Shown in pieces: positions 61,129 to 64,000 of a stretch of 64,000 nt of DNA. The position numbers and the translations under genes are program-made. Source of the DNA: Shouchella lonarensis. Lineage in GTDB: Bacteria > Bacillota > Bacilli > Bacillales > Bacillaceae_D. The stretch covers positions 1-64,000 of the forward strand of contig NZ_FMYM01000002.1 of the NCBI RefSeq assembly GCF_900096965.1, in the 5' to 3' direction. Below the pieces are notes generated by a model that searched no databases, was not told the origin of the DNA, and saw nothing but the letters and a program-made list of their open reading frames with translations. Position 1 is the stretch's first letter, and each line of letters begins with the position of its first letter.

Positions 61129-62016
61129 ATGATTCAATTAAAAAATGTTGTGAAGCAGGTAGATGAAAGTTTTACATTAGGCCCGGTTTCATTTAAGATT
61201 GCACCTGGGATGGTGACGGCGCTGATCGGTCCGAATGGTTCTGGAAAAAGTGTGTTCTTGCGCACGCTAATGGGACTGTCTCATCCTTCAGAAGGTATGA
61301 TCACGCGCTTTGGTGAAACAGACCACCTTGCACATCAATGGAAAAATCGTGTTGGCTATGTTCCGCAAACAAGTAGCGGGTATGAAGCCTTTACATTAGC
61401 AGAGCTCGCGCAATTGTATCAAATTGGTTATGACAATTGGGACGAGGAAGCTTTTCAAGCGTTTGTAGCGCGCTATGAATTGCCACTAAAAAAACGTTTG
61501 AGAGACATGTCAGTGGGGAACCAGCGCCAAGCGCTGTCTGTGCTTGCATTGTCTCGTAATACAGAGCTACTTGTATTAGATGAGCCACTTGCAGGTGTTG
61601 ATATGTTGGCACAAGGCCTTTTATTAGAAGATTGGATTACTTATTTAGAGGAAAATCCTGAGCGTGCCATTTTATTTGCGACGCATATTCCTGAGGAAGT
61701 AAAGGAACTTGCCGATTATATTTATTGCTTACGGCAAGGGAAAGAAGTTGGTTTTTATGAGAAAGACCAGCTACTGGACAGCTATGCGCGTTTCTGGGTG
61801 CAGACAGCACCAGAAAATGTTCGAAACCTCCCAGGGGTCATGAGCGTAATAGAGAGAGGGCCCCAAGTGGAAGTGATGACGAGTGCGGTCGATGAGACAG
61901 AGGTGGGGTTAACACGCCAACGATTGAAAGTACTTATGAAAGAGAAATTGACATTCGCAGAGATTTTGCGAGACTTGTTGAAAAGGGGAGTGATGCAAAG
62001 TGACGTTAAAAATTGA
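61129..62016 (+). CDS. ABC transporter ATP-binding protein, YtrB-like
   Basis: A 295-residue ATPase. Walker A is GPNGSGKSV, the signature is the degenerate MSVGNQRQALSV, Walker B is LLVLDEP and the H-loop is FATHIPEE. The degenerate signature and the C-terminal extension of about 75 residues resemble YtrB/EcsA-type ATPases. GGAGGG precedes ATG 61129, two bases after the GntR stop. Likely partner: one or more of the tandem membrane proteins upstream. Confidence 0.85.
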   Translation: MIQLKNVVKQVDESFTLGPVSFKIAPGMVTALIGPNGSGKSVFLRTLMGLSHPSEGMITRFGETDHLAHQWKNRVGYVPQTSSGYEAFTLAELAQLYQIGYDNWDEEAFQAFVARYELPLKKRLRDMSVGNQRQALSVLALSRNTELLVLDEPLAGVDMLAQGLLLEDWITYLEENPERAILFATHIPEEVKELADYIYCLRQGKEVGFYEKDQLLDSYARFWVQTAPENVRNLPGVMSVIERGPQVEVMTSAVDETEVGLTRQRLKVLMKEKLTFAEILRDLLKRGVMQSDVKN

Positions 62017-62902
62017 GCAAGTAAGGAAGCAGTTTCAGCAACATGTTGCCGTTGATGGCATTTCGGCAACGATTGAAAAAGGTGATATTTTCGGTTTACT
62101 CGGTGCGAACGGTGCTGGAAAGACAACAACTTTCCGAATGATACTAGGGTTGCTCGACCCGACGGAAGGAAGTGTAACATGGGAAGGTACGCGCTTGTCG
62201 TACAAAAGAACGCACTTAATCGGTTACTTACCAGAAGAGCGCGGGCTGTATCCAAAGTTGACAGTGAAAGAGCAGTTAACATATTTAGGTCGTCTAAAAG
62301 GCATGACAAAACCAGCCATTATAAAAGAGCTGAAGCATTGGCTCGAGCGGTTTCAAGTGCCTGAATATGAACATAAAAAGGTAGAAGAGCTTTCAAAAGG
62401 GAACCAGCAAAAAATTCAATTCATTGCAGCAGTGATTCACAAGCCTGAACTGCTCATTTTGGATGAACCGTTTAGTGGGCTTGACCCGGTTAATTCCGAT
62501 ATGTTAAAAGATGCCGTGCACGATTTGCAACAAGCCGGCACAACCATTGTATTTTCCAGCCATCAAATGAACAATGTGGAAGAGATGTGTGAAGACATTA
62601 TTATGATGAAGCGGGGAAAGGCAATTTTACAAGGGAGTCTTCGCGAAATCAAACGGAGCTATGACATGAAGCGGATCGCTATTCGCACAGATCGCGATGT
62701 ATCTTTTTTACAAACCGAGCCAGGTGTGACTAGTTATAATGAGACAAAGCAAGACATTGTCATCGAAGTGGAAAATGAGCGCGTCGCCGAGCAGGTATTT
62801 CACCAGGTGACTGCAGGGGGATTTGTGTCCAAGTTTGAAGTAGAAGAGCCGCGTTTGCATGACATTTTCATTGATAAAGTAGGGGGTGAGGCAGATGCAT
62901 AA
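62000..62902 (+). CDS. ABC transporter ATP-binding protein (NatA/YhaQ-like)
   Basis: A 300-residue ATPase starting at GTG 62000, overlapping the previous gene by 17 bases. Walker A is GANGAGKTT, the signature is LSKGNQQKIQF, Walker B is LLILDEP and the H-loop is FSSHQM. LSKGNQQKIQ and the DUF4162-like C-terminus are typical of NatA/YhaQ-type exporters. Its permease gene overlaps it by 8 bases. Confidence 0.88.
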   Translation: MTLKIEQVRKQFQQHVAVDGISATIEKGDIFGLLGANGAGKTTTFRMILGLLDPTEGSVTWEGTRLSYKRTHLIGYLPEERGLYPKLTVKEQLTYLGRLKGMTKPAIIKELKHWLERFQVPEYEHKKVEELSKGNQQKIQFIAAVIHKPELLILDEPFSGLDPVNSDMLKDAVHDLQQAGTTIVFSSHQMNNVEEMCEDIIMMKRGKAILQGSLREIKRSYDMKRIAIRTDRDVSFLQTEPGVTSYNETKQDIVIEVENERVAEQVFHQVTAGGFVSKFEVEEPRLHDIFIDKVGGEADA

Positions 62903-64000
62903 CTTTTGGACGATTGTTGGGCATACGGCGATGTCGCGATTGAAGACAAAGGCGTATATGTGGTCAACGGTGATTACGATGGCGCTTATAGTAGGTCTTT
63001 TAAATATCGGTGCAATTATGTCGTTTTTCTCGGGTGAAGAAGAGGGAACGGACGTTGTCGCTGTCGTGACAGAAGAGGCAGACAGTGGAGACTTTGCTGA
63101 CGCATTGAATGCACAAATAAATGATCAGTCAGGCTACGAATACTTGCCAGTTGTGCCAGAGAAGGGCTTGAGTGAAGTGGTCAAGAATGGTGAATATCCA
63201 TTTGTGCTACACGTAACGGGTTCAGGCGAGTCGTTGCAAGCGACACTGTACAGCGAGGGAGACGATTATGGCACGATGGAAGCAGTGCAGCACAATGTGC
63301 AGCAAGTCAAAGAGTCATTTCTTGTGCAGCAGCTAGATGTAGATTTAGGAAAATTAGAAGCGATTTATGCACCAGTGGCATTTGAAAATCAGCCGTTTGA
63401 TGAGGAAGGTACGGTTGATACGGAGGAATCGCAAGGTAGCCGGCACTTTATGATTTGGGGAACGACGTATGCAATCTTTTTAATTGTTTTAACGTGTAGC
63501 ATGATGATTGCTACTGAAGTGGCGACAGAAAAGTCTTCTCGGGTGATGGAACTCATTGTTTCAAGTGTTAATCCGGTGGTACAAATGTTTGGTAAGCTTA
63601 TTGGGCTGGGACTCGTTAGTTTAGTGAGTCTTGCAAGCCTCATTGTTGCGGTTGTGATAGGATCTTCGTTCAAAGAAGATGGTCTGGATGGGCTGATTAC
63701 GGGTGGTGCGATTGACATTGGTTTATTAGGTTATGCACTTGTTTTGACGTTGCTAGGTTACTTTTTATACGGTGGTGTCGCCGCCATGCTTGGTGCACTT
63801 GTCAGTCGCACAGAAGACGTGCAGCAAGCGGTGCAGCCGCTCGTCTTTTTAGCGCTCGCAGCATTTATCATTGTGCAGTTAGGCATGGGTGCATCAGACG
63901 CAACCTTCGTTCAAGTCCTATCCTACATCCCATTCTTCTCGCCACAATTGCTCATACTGCGAATTGGAGAAGGGGTGATCGCACCTTGGGAAATCGTGCT
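62895..64000 (+). CDS. ABC-2-type permease (NatB/YhaP-like), cut by window end
   Basis: At least 368 residues; the frame runs to the window end. It has one N-terminal segment (MWSTVITMALIVGLLNIGAI), a large extracytoplasmic domain of about 150 residues, then several segments. The block ATEVATEKSSRVMELIVSSV (the EKe.Rt.E motif of NatB/YhaP permeases) is followed by GKLIGLGLVSLVSLASLIV and SRTEDVQQAVQPLVFLALAA. It is the membrane partner of the ATPase just upstream; efflux of Na+ or an antimicrobial compound is possible. Confidence 0.85.
   Translation, partial: MHNFWTIVGHTAMSRLKTKAYMWSTVITMALIVGLLNIGAIMSFFSGEEEGTDVVAVVTEEADSGDFADALNAQINDQSGYEYLPVVPEKGLSEVVKNGEYPFVLHVTGSGESLQATLYSEGDDYGTMEAVQHNVQQVKESFLVQQLDVDLGKLEAIYAPVAFENQPFDEEGTVDTEESQGSRHFMIWGTTYAIFLIVLTCSMMIATEVATEKSSRVMELIVSSVNPVVQMFGKLIGLGLVSLVSLASLIVAVVIGSSFKEDGLDGLITGGAIDIGLLGYALVLTLLGYFLYGGVAAMLGALVSRTEDVQQAVQPLVFLALAAFIIVQLGMGASDATFVQVLSYIPFFSPQLLILRIGEGVIAPWEIV

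Noticed and set aside
1-64000. CRISPR arrays, tRNA or rRNA genes, insertion sequences, replication origin
   Set aside because: No regularly spaced repeats, no tRNA cloverleaf or rRNA signature words, no transposase gene and no DnaA-box cluster were seen on either strand.

Overview
The window reads as a chromosomal segment of a spore-forming, low-to-medium GC member of the Bacillaceae. The support is the spore germination pair cwlJ-gerQ, a sigma-W-type promoter in front of an nfeD-flotillin pair, a HutP-type antiterminator, an MntR-type operator before mntABCD, strong GGAGG ribosome sites and frequent TTG/GTG starts. I saw no rRNA, tRNA, CRISPR, integrase or phage structural gene. I cannot name the species.

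Layout. 0-8.7 kb: a mixed run of exporters (two MFS, one MATE), Nudix, OsmC, acetyltransferase and methyltransferase genes, with a truncated phosphotransferase and a decayed toxin locus near 1.5-2.2 kb. 8.7-9.2 kb: an intact type I toxin-antitoxin locus (holin-like toxin peptide plus antisense RNA). 9.2-13 kb: Nudix, an AraC-type regulator split by one in-frame TGA, an M20 peptidase and a HAD phosphatase. 13.1-16.7 kb: a manganese ABC importer operon behind an MntR box.

16.8-26.9 kb is the most unusual part. A short circular-bacteriocin-like precursor and its six-gene maturation, immunity and export operon sit between two paralogous TPR-type receptors that resemble AimR, the arbitrium pheromone receptor of Bacillus phages. 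Receptor A (upstream) carries a C-terminal LuxR/GerE helix-turn-helix. Receptor B (downstream) stops just before that domain, and its stop codon directly abuts a 46-codon gene for a secreted, pheromone-like peptide. I infer a pheromone-controlled bacteriocin locus using an AimR-like receptor family outside a phage.

27.1-33.4 kb: PepF peptidase, a second intact type I toxin-antitoxin locus, a DUF3817 protein, an RlmI-like methyltransferase and topoisomerase III. 33.5-41.1 kb: a complete class I lanthipeptide cluster (lanA-B-C-T-P) with a Cys/Thr-dense core peptide. 41.2-49 kb: flotillin/NfeD, a Rieske oxidoreductase, a disulfide-exchange pair, a DEAD-box helicase with a structured leader and a tandem DUF4064 pair. 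49-54.2 kb: hutP-hutH with a HutP-type attenuator, then two transporters. 54.2-58.5 kb: DUF423, MFS plus divergent winged-helix regulator, gerQ/cwlJ and a small exporter-like protein. 58.5-64 kb: three tandem paralogous membrane proteins feeding into a GntR-ABC-ABC-permease operon that runs off the window end.

Two antimicrobial peptide clusters within 25 kb, two to three type I toxin loci and a peptide-signalling cassette make 16.8-41 kb the accessory core; the rest is mostly ordinary housekeeping and transport.
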